Position numbers and translations under genes: made by a program | Assembly: GCA_002396885.1 (NCBI GenBank) | Contig: DGXY01000075.1 | Span: 194,472-199,900, forward strand | Length of the DNA stretch: 5,429 nucleotides | Reading direction: 5' to 3' | DNA from: Akkermansiaceae bacterium UBA5020 | GTDB lineage: Bacteria; Verrucomicrobiota; Verrucomicrobiia; Verrucomicrobiales; DEV007 | Notes under the pieces: model-generated | Seen by the model: the letters and a program-made list of their open reading frames with translations, nothing else | Database searches by the model: none | Told to the model about the DNA's origin: nothing | In this document: in pieces, positions 1-5,130 of the stretch | Position numbering within the stretch: the first letter of the stretch is position 1 | Layout of the letters: the number at the start of each line of letters is the position of its first letter

Positions 1-1529
1 CCGATGTTCGGACCTTCCGGCGTTTCGATCGGACAAATCCGGCCGTAGTGCGAGGGGTGAACGTCGCGGACTTCGAAACCGGCGCGGTCGCGGTTCAGAC
101 CACCGGGCCCGAGAGCGGAGAGACGGCGCTTGTGGGTCAACTCGGAGAGCGGGTTGATCTGATCCATGAACTGGCTCAACTGCGAACGACCGAAGAAGTC
201 CCGCACGACGGCGGCGAGGGCCTTGGGGTTGACCAGCTTCGAGGGAGTCATCCCATCGAGATTGATGTCGAACAAGGTCATGCGCTCCTTGACGAGGCGC
301 TCGGTGCGGGCGAGCCCGACCCGGCACTGGTTCGCCAGCAGCTCACCGACAGCCCGGATCCGGCGACTGCCAAGGTGATCGATGTCATCGAGGACCCCTT
401 CCCCGCGACGCAGGCCGAAGAGATAGGCCATCGAGACGAGGAAGTCATCAGCGGTGATGACGCGCTCGTTCTCATCCACGTCGAGGGCAAGCTTCTGGTT
501 GATCTTGTAACGACCGACGCGGGTAAGGTCGTACTTCTTCGGATCGAAGAAGAGGCGCTTGAGAAGGGCGCGGGCGTTCGCCACGGTCGGCGGATCGCCA
601 GGGCGGAGACGGCGGTAGATGTCCTTGAGCGCCTCTTCCTCGTTCTTCGCGGGGTCCTTCCGGAGGGACTTGATGAGGAGGTCGTCGTGCGAGGCGGTGA
701 CGCAGGGCACAGACTTCACACCGAGAGAATGGAGCTGCGTGATCGTCGCGAGAGTGAGCGGCTCGTAAGCCTTCGCTACGACCATGTCCCCATCAAGGAC
801 ATCGTTGAAGATGATCTTGTTCGTGAGCTCGGCCTCGTTGACATTGGGATCGATCTTGAGCTTCTCGATGTCGTAGAACTGCTCGATAATGTCTTCGTCG
901 GTCGGGTAGCCGATGGCGCGGAGGAAGGTCGTCGCAAGAAACTTGCGGCGGCGGCGGCGGCGATCGAGGTAAACATAGAGGAGGTCGTTCGTGTCGAACT
1001 GCACTTCCATCCAGGTGCCGCGGTCGGGGATGATGCGGAAACCGTAAAGGGTCTTGCCATTGAGGTGCAGGTTCGTCTCGAAGCAAACGCCGGGCGAACG
1101 GTGCAACTGGCTGACGATGACGCGCTCGGCGCCATTGATGACAAAGGTGCCACGCAGGGTCATCATCGGCAGTTCGCCCATGTAGACGCGCTCTTCCTTC
1201 GTGCCGGTCTCGTCGGTGAGGGAGAAGGTCACATAGAGCGGCGCACTGAAGGTTTCTCCATCACGGAGCGCCTCAAGAGCGGTGAGCTTGGGCTCGCCCA
1301 CCTCATACTTGGCAAAATCCAAGGTGAATTTCTCATCGTAGCTTTGGATCGGGAAGACCTCGCGGAAAACCGACTGCAGGCCTGTCGCGATGCGCGTGTC
1401 GGGCTCGACATCCTGCTGGAGGAATTCCTTGTAGGAATCGAGCTGCACCTCGATCAGGTTGGGCGTCTCGATCGCCTCCTCGATCTTGCCAAAATACACA
1501 CGTTCAAGTTTCTCGGGTCTTGCTGACAT
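1..1529 (-). CDS. rpoB: DNA-directed RNA polymerase subunit beta, N-terminal part (3' end outside window)
   Basis: This is the N-terminal 509 codons of the beta subunit of bacterial RNA polymerase, which forms one side of the active-site cleft and binds rifampicin. The ATG gives MSARPEKLERVYFGKIEE, a normal beta N-terminus. Recognisable blocks follow: INGAERVIVSQLHRSPG (about 131-147), the DRRR..KFLATTFLRA segment (about 189-203), YRRLRPG, the KRLFFDPKKYDLTRVGRYK segment and then rifampicin cluster I, SQLSQFMDQ to RRLSALGPGG (about 449-477). The frame stays open to the window edge at PIETPEGPNI. E. coli D516, H526 and S531 correspond to D456, H466 and S471, so the rifampicin-sensitive residues are kept. 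Oddities are a six-arginine run at 190-195 and Ile at the E. coli N518 position. The gene follows rplL after a 296-nt spacer. No Shine-Dalgarno sequence is visible before the ATG. Identification is certain. Confidence 0.98.
   Translation of the reverse strand, partial: MSARPEKLERVYFGKIEEAIETPNLIEVQLDSYKEFLQQDVEPDTRIATGLQSVFREVFPIQSYDEKFTLDFAKYEVGEPKLTALEALRDGETFSAPLYVTFSLTDETGTKEERVYMGELPMMTLRGTFVINGAERVIVSQLHRSPGVCFETNLHLNGKTLYGFRIIPDRGTWMEVQFDTNDLLYVYLDRRRRRRKFLATTFLRAIGYPTDEDIIEQFYDIEKLKIDPNVNEAELTNKIIFNDVLDGDMVVAKAYEPLTLATITQLHSLGVKSVPCVTASHDDLLIKSLRKDPAKNEEEALKDIYRRLRPGDPPTVANARALLKRLFFDPKKYDLTRVGRYKINQKLALDVDENERVITADDFLVSMAYLFGLRRGEGVLDDIDHLGSRRIRAVGELLANQCRVGLARTERLVKERMTLFDINLDGMTPSKLVNPKALAAVVRDFFGRSQLSQFMDQINPLSELTHKRRLSALGPGGLNRDRAGFEVRDVHPSHYGRICPIETPEGPNI
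945..962 (-). repeat. Six-copy CGC triplet run inside rpoB (Arg190-Arg195)
   Basis: Six identical CGC arginine codons in a row, in frame, flanked by Asp189 and Lys196. Most bacterial beta subunits have DRRRK here. This protein has three extra arginines in the beta lobe region. Chlamydial beta, as I recall it, also has an extended basic run here, so the length is probably a lineage trait. The codon uniformity makes the DNA a pure triplet repeat. Confidence 0.9.
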
Positions 1530-1636
1530 AAGGGCGCTGCTGAGTTGGTCTGGCGGTCTATGGGTGAACTTGGGGGATGATGAGCCTCGCTTGCCTCGTG
1601 AGAGGTGTACGTGCGAAACCTTCAGCCCGGAAGCCA

Positions 1637-1687
1637 GTCGTCAAAAGAAAAGACGACGAAGCCCGGGTGCTTGGTGAAACACCCGGG
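1637..1687 (-). promoter_or_regulatory. Hairpin group in the rpoB leader
   Basis: Within the rplL-rpoB spacer, 1662-1669 (CCCGGGTG) pairs perfectly with 1680-1687 over 8 bp. After one mismatch, two A-T pairs extend the stem and close a four-base loop. In the rpoB direction this is followed by a second inverted repeat, 1637-1642 with 1652-1657 (GTCGTC/GACGAC). Its nine-base loop reads TTTTCTTTT on the transcribed strand. The first stem plus the pyrimidine tract resembles an imperfect intrinsic terminator, but the U-rich tract begins about 10 nt past the stem. The rest of the spacer (1530-1636 and 1688-1777) holds no ORF with family character and no convincing -35/-10 pair. Function is inferred; it could be an rpoBC attenuator or a processing site. 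Confidence 0.5.
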
Positions 1688-1777
1688 ATTCGGCGTCAAC
1701 TCATCGTGGCAAGTGGGAAAGTAGCACTGTCTTTCGAATGATTACGATTGAATCGTGAATTTTTCTTGAATATTTCC

Positions 1778-1813
1778 AAAAATTTGATCCCGGCCCGCTT
1801 CCGGGCCGGGATC
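1778..1813 (-). terminator. Strong terminator-like hairpin between rplL and rpoB
   Basis: A perfect 12-bp GC-rich stem, 1786-1797 paired with 1802-1813 (GATCCCGGCCCG and its complement), closes a GAAG tetraloop. On the minus strand it is followed by AAATTTTT. It starts only 12 nt after the rplL stop codon. The shape is that of a rho-independent terminator, though three A residues separate the stem from the five T residues, so termination may be partial. In E. coli a transcription attenuator and an RNase III site occupy the same rplL-rpoB gap and set polymerase output below ribosomal protein output. An equivalent role here is inference. Confidence 0.75.
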
Positions 1814-1825
1814 GAAAATTCCGGA

Positions 1826-2209
1826 TTACTTGAGCTCGACCTTCGCGCCAGCCTCTTCGAGCTTGGCCTTGATCGCTGCGGCTTCCTCTTTCGTGACGCC
1901 GTCCTTGACGGACTTGGGCGCGCCTTCGACGAGGGCCTTGGCTTCGGCAAGACCGAGTCCCGAAACGGCCTCACGGACCGCTTTGATCACCCCGATCTTG
2001 TTGTCGCCGAACGAAGTGAGGATGACATCGAAGGAGGTCTTCTCCTCGACGGCCTCAGCTGCGCCACCACCTGCGGCCGGTCCGGCCATCATGGCTACGG
2101 GAGCCGCGGCGCTAACGCCCCATTTTTCTTCGAGAGCTTTGACGAGGTCGGCGACCTCGAGGACGGTAAGTCCGCTCAACTGTTCCACTAGTGCACTGGT
2201 ATCTGCCAT
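1826..2209 (-). CDS. rplL: 50S ribosomal protein L7/L12
   Basis: The 127-residue acidic stalk protein, present in several copies per ribosome on L10, recruits and stimulates translational GTPases. The N-terminal dimerisation domain (about 1-33, VEQLSGLTVLEVADLVKALEE) is followed by an Ala/Gly-rich hinge (about 34-55, with AAAPVAMMAGPAAGGGAA). The globular C-terminal domain (about 58-127) carries GDNKIGVIKAVRE, GLGLAEAKALVEGAP and the ending LEEAGAKVELK. The start was set at MADTSALVEQ. An upstream in-frame ATG would add 14 residues that L7/L12 proteins do not have. The segment REAVSGLGL appears one residue longer than the usual REITGLGL or RGATGLGL. It lies between rplJ (145-nt spacer) and rpoB. 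There is no Shine-Dalgarno sequence, although the protein should be made in excess over L10. Confidence 0.97.
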   Translation of the reverse strand: MADTSALVEQLSGLTVLEVADLVKALEEKWGVSAAAPVAMMAGPAAGGGAAEAVEEKTSFDVILTSFGDNKIGVIKAVREAVSGLGLAEAKALVEGAPKSVKDGVTKEEAAAIKAKLEEAGAKVELK

Positions 2210-2231
2210 ATTCTTGGTTGGGTATCGCCGC

Positions 2232-2249
2232 GTCAGAAAGCGCTCTGAC
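2232..2249 (-). other. Small hairpin just upstream of rplL
   Basis: A 6-bp inverted repeat (GTCAGA at 2232-2237 with TCTGAC at 2244-2249) with a six-base loop ends 22 nt before the rplL ATG. It sits where it could help to hold open or mark the rplL translation start. The sequence is clear; the role is unknown, and a stem this short can occur by chance. Confidence 0.4.
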
Positions 2250-2310
2250 AATTAAGATGCCACGCTCGGCATTCGGCAAGGAACCCGGTTTTGGTTTTCT
2301 TTTTTGGTTC

Positions 2311-2336
2311 GGGACGCCTCCTCCATGGAGGCGCCC
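2311..2336 (-). other. Hairpin after rplJ, in the rplJ-rplL spacer
   Basis: Bases 2315-2321 (CGCCTCC) pair with 2327-2333 around a five-base loop. GGG 2311-2313 and CCC 2334-2336 extend the stem to 10 bp, with one bulged base at 2314. It begins 18 nt past the rplJ stop codon. In the transcribed direction it is followed by an A-rich, not U-rich, stretch (to about 2290), so it is not a standard intrinsic terminator. TTTTGG before the stem could also pair with CCAAAA after it. A role in mRNA processing or stability between L10 and L7/L12 is plausible but unproven. Confidence 0.5.
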
Positions 2337-2354
2337 AAAAGGTTACAAAGGGCT

Positions 2355-2867
2355 TCAGCCTTGATCGGCCTTGGCCTGAAGGACTCGGGCAAGCGAAGCA
2401 CCGGGCTCGTTGAGCACCGAGACGAGCTTTTGCGCGGGCGAGTTGAAGACGCCGAGAAGCTGGGCGCGGAGGATCTCCATGGGCGGGAGATCCGCGAGGG
2501 CGATCACCTTCGCCTCGTCGAGGAAGTTGCCGTCGAGGACGCCGCAACGGATCGCGAGCTTGCTGATTTCCTTGCCATAGGTCTTGAGAACCTTGGCGGA
2601 AGCGCACACTTCGCTGGCTCCGGTGACCACGGCGGTCTGACCCTTGAGGAAATCACCGATTTCCGCGGGGTAATCCACCGAACTGGCGACCTGCTTGACG
2701 AAGGTATTCTTGGACACTTGCAGCTTGGCACCACACGCGGCGAGACGCTTCCGGAGCTCCTCGAACTGGGAGACTTTCATCCCGGAGTAATCCACCACGA
2801 TCAGGAAGGGCGACTCGCTGACCCGTGAAAGGAGGCTGTCGATGACGATTTTCTTGAGGACTTTCAT
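2355..2867 (-). CDS. rplJ: 50S ribosomal protein L10
   Basis: The 170-residue L10 anchors the L7/L12 dimers to 23S rRNA beside L11. The N-terminal RNA-binding domain shows SPFLIVVDYSGMKVSQFEELRKRLAACGAKLQVSKNTF (start near residue 19; key motifs DYSGM, LRKRL and VSKNT). A middle part follows with FLKGQTAVVTG and KLAIRCGVLDG. The C-terminal helix that carries L7/L12 includes LADLPPMEILRAQLLG and QKLVSVLNEPGASLARVLQAKAD. Length is usual for the family. The start MKVLKKIVIDSLLSRV aligns with typical L10 N-termini. It lies 39 nt after rplA. This is too short for the long L10-binding leader known from E. coli, so autoregulation, if present, must work differently. No Shine-Dalgarno sequence is seen. 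Confidence 0.96.
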   Translation of the reverse strand: MKVLKKIVIDSLLSRVSESPFLIVVDYSGMKVSQFEELRKRLAACGAKLQVSKNTFVKQVASSVDYPAEIGDFLKGQTAVVTGASEVCASAKVLKTYGKEISKLAIRCGVLDGNFLDEAKVIALADLPPMEILRAQLLGVFNSPAQKLVSVLNEPGASLARVLQAKADQG

Positions 2868-2906
2868 CGTTTCGGAAAAAGTATGAGGTTGGTAGGTTGG
2901 GTCAGA

Positions 2907-3602
2907 TTAATGCCACGCGGACACGTCGACCTTGAGACCCGGCACCATCGTGGCGGTGAGGGTGCCCTTTTGGATGAAAATGCCTCTCGCCGTCGCCGGC
3001 CGGGCAGCGCTGACGGAATCGATCACGGCCTTGCCGTTGTCGACGAGCATGCTCTCGTCGAAGGAGAGCTTGCCGATGGGAGCGGAGATGTTCCCATTCT
3101 TGTCGAGTTTGAAGTCAATCCGACCGGCCTTGACGGCCTTCACGGCGCCGGCGGTGTCATCGGTGACCGTGCCCGTCTTCGGATTCGGCATGAGGCCGCG
3201 GGGCCCGAGCTGGCGTCCGAGTTTCCGGACTTCCGACATGGCCGAGGGCGTCGCGATGACCGCGTCGAAATCCATGAAGCCACCCATGACCTCTTTGATC
3301 AGCGCCTCGAAGCCAACGTGTTCAGCACCAGCGTTCTTCGCCTCGGTGGCTGCGTCGCCTTCCGCGAAAACGAGGACACGGACGTCTTTGCCCGAACCGT
3401 GAGGAAGGGGACAAGTGCCGCGGACCATCTGGTCGGACTGGCGGGGGTCCACTCCCATGCGGAAAGTGAGGGTGACCGTCTGATCGAACTTCGGAGCCGG
3501 GAGTTTCTTCACCAGCGCGACCGCATCTTCGATCGAGTAGACGCGGACGTCGTCAACAAGCGCGGCTGCCGCCTTGTATCGTTTGCTTCGTTTTTTGGAC
3601 AT
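2907..3602 (-). CDS. rplA: 50S ribosomal protein L1
   Basis: L1 forms the mobile stalk that handles deacylated tRNA at the E site, and in several bacteria it represses its own operon by binding the mRNA. The 231 residues match the family length. Visible signatures are MSKKRSKRYKAAAALVD at the start, FRMGVDPRQSDQMVRGT (48-63), LPHGSGKDVRVLVFAEGD, the hallmark LGRQLGPRGLMPNPKTGTVT (128-147), IGKLSFDE, and the C-terminal RNA-binding segment TATMVPGLKVD (216-226). In most L1 proteins that segment reads TMGPG; here Val220 replaces the glycine. The start was placed at MSKKRSK. An upstream in-frame ATG would add 46 residues overlapping the rplK end, unlike any L1. It follows rplK after 67 nt; the only GGAGG lies about 35 nt upstream, too far to serve the start. 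Confidence 0.97.
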   Translation of the reverse strand: MSKKRSKRYKAAAALVDDVRVYSIEDAVALVKKLPAPKFDQTVTLTFRMGVDPRQSDQMVRGTCPLPHGSGKDVRVLVFAEGDAATEAKNAGAEHVGFEALIKEVMGGFMDFDAVIATPSAMSEVRKLGRQLGPRGLMPNPKTGTVTDDTAGAVKAVKAGRIDFKLDKNGNISAPIGKLSFDESMLVDNGKAVIDSVSAARPATARGIFIQKGTLTATMVPGLKVDVSAWH

Positions 3603-3669
3603 GTTTGGGATGCAGTACGTGCGGGCGTTTCCTTGCCCTCCTGCGGGTGTTTGGGTTGCTTGGAAAAAA

Positions 3670-4095
3670 TCAGTCAACGATCTCGAGACCCATCTGACGG
3701 GCGGTGCCTGCAAGGATGCGGCAGGCGGCGTCTTCGTCACGGGTGTTCATGTCTTCCATCTTGAAGCGGGCGACCTCGCGGAGCTTCTCGCTGGAAATCT
3801 TGCCGACCTTCTTCTTGTTCGGTTCGCTCGATCCGGAGGCGAGATTCGCCGCCTTCTTGAGGAGCACGGCGGCCGGAGACTTCTTCGTGATGAAGGTGAA
3901 GCTCTTGTCCTTGTAGACAGTGATGACGACGGGAAGAATATCCCCTTCCGCACCCTGGGTCTGGGCATTGAACTGCTTGCAGAACTCCATGATGTTCACG
4001 CCAGCCTGACCGAGGGCCGGACCGACCGGGGGAGATGGGTTCGCCTTGCCTGCGGTGATCTGCAGCTTGATGAGTTTTACTACTTCTTTAGCCAT
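3670..4095 (-). CDS. rplK: 50S ribosomal protein L11
   Basis: L11 lies at the base of the L7/L12 stalk on the GTPase-associated region of 23S rRNA. It is needed for stringent-factor sensing of uncharged tRNA and takes part in thiostrepton binding. The 141 residues match the family exactly. The N-terminal domain carries KLQITAGKANPSPPVGPALG (10-29), including the double proline that lines the thiopeptide site, then QAGVNIMEFCKQFNAQTQ. The rRNA-binding C-terminal domain (about 68-141) has FITKKSPAAVLLKKAA, VGKISSEKLREVA and the ending AGTARQMGLEIVD. The usual TPAPPVGP is NPSPPVGP here, a mild change. It follows nusG after 62 nt, and that spacer contains a GC palindrome. No Shine-Dalgarno sequence precedes the ATG. 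Confidence 0.98.
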   Translation of the reverse strand: MAKEVVKLIKLQITAGKANPSPPVGPALGQAGVNIMEFCKQFNAQTQGAEGDILPVVITVYKDKSFTFITKKSPAAVLLKKAANLASGSSEPNKKKVGKISSEKLREVARFKMEDMNTRDEDAACRILAGTARQMGLEIVD

Positions 4096-4124
4096 TCTGC
4101 TTCTAGGTTGATTGTTTCAGGGGT

Positions 4125-4136
4125 GACCGCGCGGTC
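4125..4136 (-). other. 12-nt palindrome in the nusG-rplK spacer
   Basis: GACCGCGCGGTC is a perfect palindrome and can form a 4-bp stem with a GCGC loop, 29 nt upstream of the rplK ATG. In E. coli the repressor target of L1 lies in the rplK leader, so this is the place to look for one. I cannot recognise the L1-binding consensus here, and GC-rich DNA yields such palindromes by chance. Confidence 0.3.
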
Positions 4137-4157
4137 GCGACGGACAGGGCGGCGGGA

Positions 4158-4727
4158 TCAGCCCAGCTCGACCTGCCAGTATTCGAGCGGCACGAGTGTC
4201 TCCCGGCCGAAAATGTTGACGGAGACCATGAGTTCTCCCTTGGCTTCGTTGATCTCGGCAATGACTCCGCCCTGACCCTGGAAGGGACCATCGGAGACCA
4301 CCACGGAATCCCCGACCTCGTGGGAGATAGCCGGTTTGACACTGCCTTCGCGCTCCTTGATTTGAGCGAGCATGCTGTCGACCTCATGCCTAGGCATCGG
4401 CATCGGATTGCCCTTGGTCCCGGCGAAATTGATGACTCCGTCGGTTTCCTGGATGAAATACCAGGTCCGGTCCACAAGGGTGTTGTCCTCGTGGAGGAGG
4501 TGCATGTTGATGATAATGTAACCGGGATAGAACTTCCGGTTGGCCTCCCGCTTCTGGCCGCCACGAACTTCGGAGACACGCTCCTGAGGAACGAGGACCT
4601 CGTAAATGAGATCGCTCATTTCCTCGGAGGCGATACGGCGTTCGATGCTGTCGCGGACTTTCAGTTCTTGTCCGGAGAGCACCTGAATGACATACCACTG
4701 GTCTTTGGCTGAGGGGATGGTCGGCAT
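4158..4727 (-). CDS. nusG: Transcription elongation/antitermination factor NusG
   Basis: NusG binds RNA polymerase to suppress pausing and links it to Rho or the ribosome. The 189-residue protein has the NGN domain (about 9-122), with QWYVIQVLSGQELKVRDSIE, VLVPQERVSEVRGGQKRE, RKFYPGYIIINM and VINFAGTKGNPMPM. A KOW domain follows (about 137-188), with VGDSVVVSDGPFQGQGGVI, VSVNIFGRETLVPLEYWQVE. The start MPTIPSAKDQWYVIQ leaves a usual short tail before the first strand. The open frame runs 110 residues further upstream, but that part overlaps secE in another frame and is not conserved-looking. The stretch after PGYIIINM (HLLHEDNTLVDRTWYFIQE) is slightly longer than in E. coli. It sits 38 nt after secE, the classic pairing. 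No Shine-Dalgarno sequence is present. Confidence 0.97.
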   Translation of the reverse strand: MPTIPSAKDQWYVIQVLSGQELKVRDSIERRIASEEMSDLIYEVLVPQERVSEVRGGQKREANRKFYPGYIIINMHLLHEDNTLVDRTWYFIQETDGVINFAGTKGNPMPMPRHEVDSMLAQIKEREGSVKPAISHEVGDSVVVSDGPFQGQGGVIAEINEAKGELMVSVNIFGRETLVPLEYWQVELG

Positions 4728-4765
4728 CGAAGAGTTTTTGGTGGGGGGAGGTCGGATTCCAGGGT

Positions 4766-4978
4766 TTAGAATCCGCTGGTGAGGAAGGTCATCACTTGAC
4801 GCATCGCGAAATCGATCGTCGCGACAAAGGCACCAAGCAGCACCATGGCAACGAGGACGACCACGGTGGAGTCGATCAACTGCTTGTATTTTTTGACCCC
4901 CTTTTCTTTGGGATCCCAGGGCCAAGTGGCTTTGCGGAGTTCTCCGCGCACCTCTCCAAGATATTTTCCGACTTTCAT
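4766..4978 (-). CDS. secE: Preprotein translocase subunit SecE (single transmembrane segment)
   Basis: SecE clamps SecY in the inner-membrane export channel. The 70-residue protein is of the short, one-membrane-span type. It has a cytoplasmic amphipathic helix with the family signature YLGEVRGELRKATWP (6-20), a linker, one hydrophobic segment STVVVLVAMVLLGAFVATI (37-55), and a short tail. The start MKVGKYLGEV was chosen because an in-frame ATG 25 codons upstream would run into the tRNA-Trp gene. The linker WDPKEKGVKKYKQLID (21-36) is about nine residues longer than the usual TREEVIK-type link between TWP and the membrane span. It lies 45 nt after tRNA-Trp and 38 nt before nusG, so it is almost surely co-transcribed with nusG. 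The ATG is preceded by an A-rich stretch, not a Shine-Dalgarno sequence. Confidence 0.95.
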   Translation of the reverse strand: MKVGKYLGEVRGELRKATWPWDPKEKGVKKYKQLIDSTVVVLVAMVLLGAFVATIDFAMRQVMTFLTSGF

Positions 4979-5023
4979 TTTTGCTTTGCGCCAGAGGGCG
5001 CTCCTGATGCCAATCCCGAAGGT

Positions 5024-5099
5024 TGGCAGGGCAGGCGAGACTCGAACTCGCAACCAACGGTTTTGGAGACCGCTACTCTACCAATTGAGCTACTGCCCT
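5024..5099 (-). tRNA. trnW: tRNA-Trp (anticodon CCA)
   Basis: A full cloverleaf can be drawn. The 7-bp acceptor stem AGGGCAG/CTGCCCT pairs 5093-5099 with 5028-5034. The D arm contains AGCTCAATTGGTAGAG. The anticodon loop is CTCCAAA, giving CCA, on a GCGGT/ACCGT stem with one G-U pair. The T arm is GCGAG TTCGAGT CTCGC. The discriminator base is G, as expected for bacterial tRNA-Trp, and the 3' CCA is encoded (5024-5026). The place between tuf and secE is shared with many bacteria. It is probably cut from a tuf or secE-nusG transcript, since no clear own promoter is visible. Confidence 0.97.
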
Positions 5100-5130
5100 A
5101 TACTTCAAAGTTGTTTTTACTGGCGGAAAG

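Noticed and set aside
108..188. Rifampicin resistance mutations in rpoB
   Set aside because: D516, H526 and S531 equivalents are unchanged. The Ile518 and Arg508 variants look like lineage differences rather than selected resistance.
48..1526. A 492-codon open frame on the plus strand covering almost the same bases as rpoB
   Set aside because: It is the exact antisense of the rpoB codon frame. In GC-rich genes with strong codon bias such frames stay open by chance. The product has no family character, while the minus strand is plainly beta subunit.
1459..1677. A 72-codon plus-strand frame reaching into the rplL-rpoB spacer
   Set aside because: It begins inside rpoB on the opposite strand, has no conserved-looking sequence and ends among hairpin repeats.
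1690..1790. A promoter for rpoB in the AT-rich part of the spacer
   Set aside because: I found no pair of -35 and -10 boxes with correct spacing and good matches; candidates such as TTGGAA or TACTTT lack a partner.
2210..2251. A 14-residue extension of L7/L12 and a possible TTGTCA/GCGATA promoter in the same place
   Set aside because: L7/L12 normally begins like MADTSALVEQ. The promoter-like boxes match the consensus poorly and overlap a hairpin.
3638..3642. GGAGG as the ribosome binding site of rplA
   Set aside because: It lies about 35 nt before the ATG, far beyond a working distance.
3603..3740. A 46-residue N-terminal extension of L1
   Set aside because: It overlaps the 3' end of rplK and has no counterpart in L1 proteins. 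MSKKRSKRYK is the normal start.
2883..3764. A 293-codon plus-strand frame opposite rplA
   Set aside because: Antisense shadow of a clear L1 gene, with no recognisable domain and a low-complexity tail.
4728..5057. An N-terminal extension of nusG by 110 residues through secE and the tRNA
   Set aside because: The extra part overlaps secE and tRNA-Trp in another frame. MPTIPSAKDQWYVIQ fits the normal NusG start.
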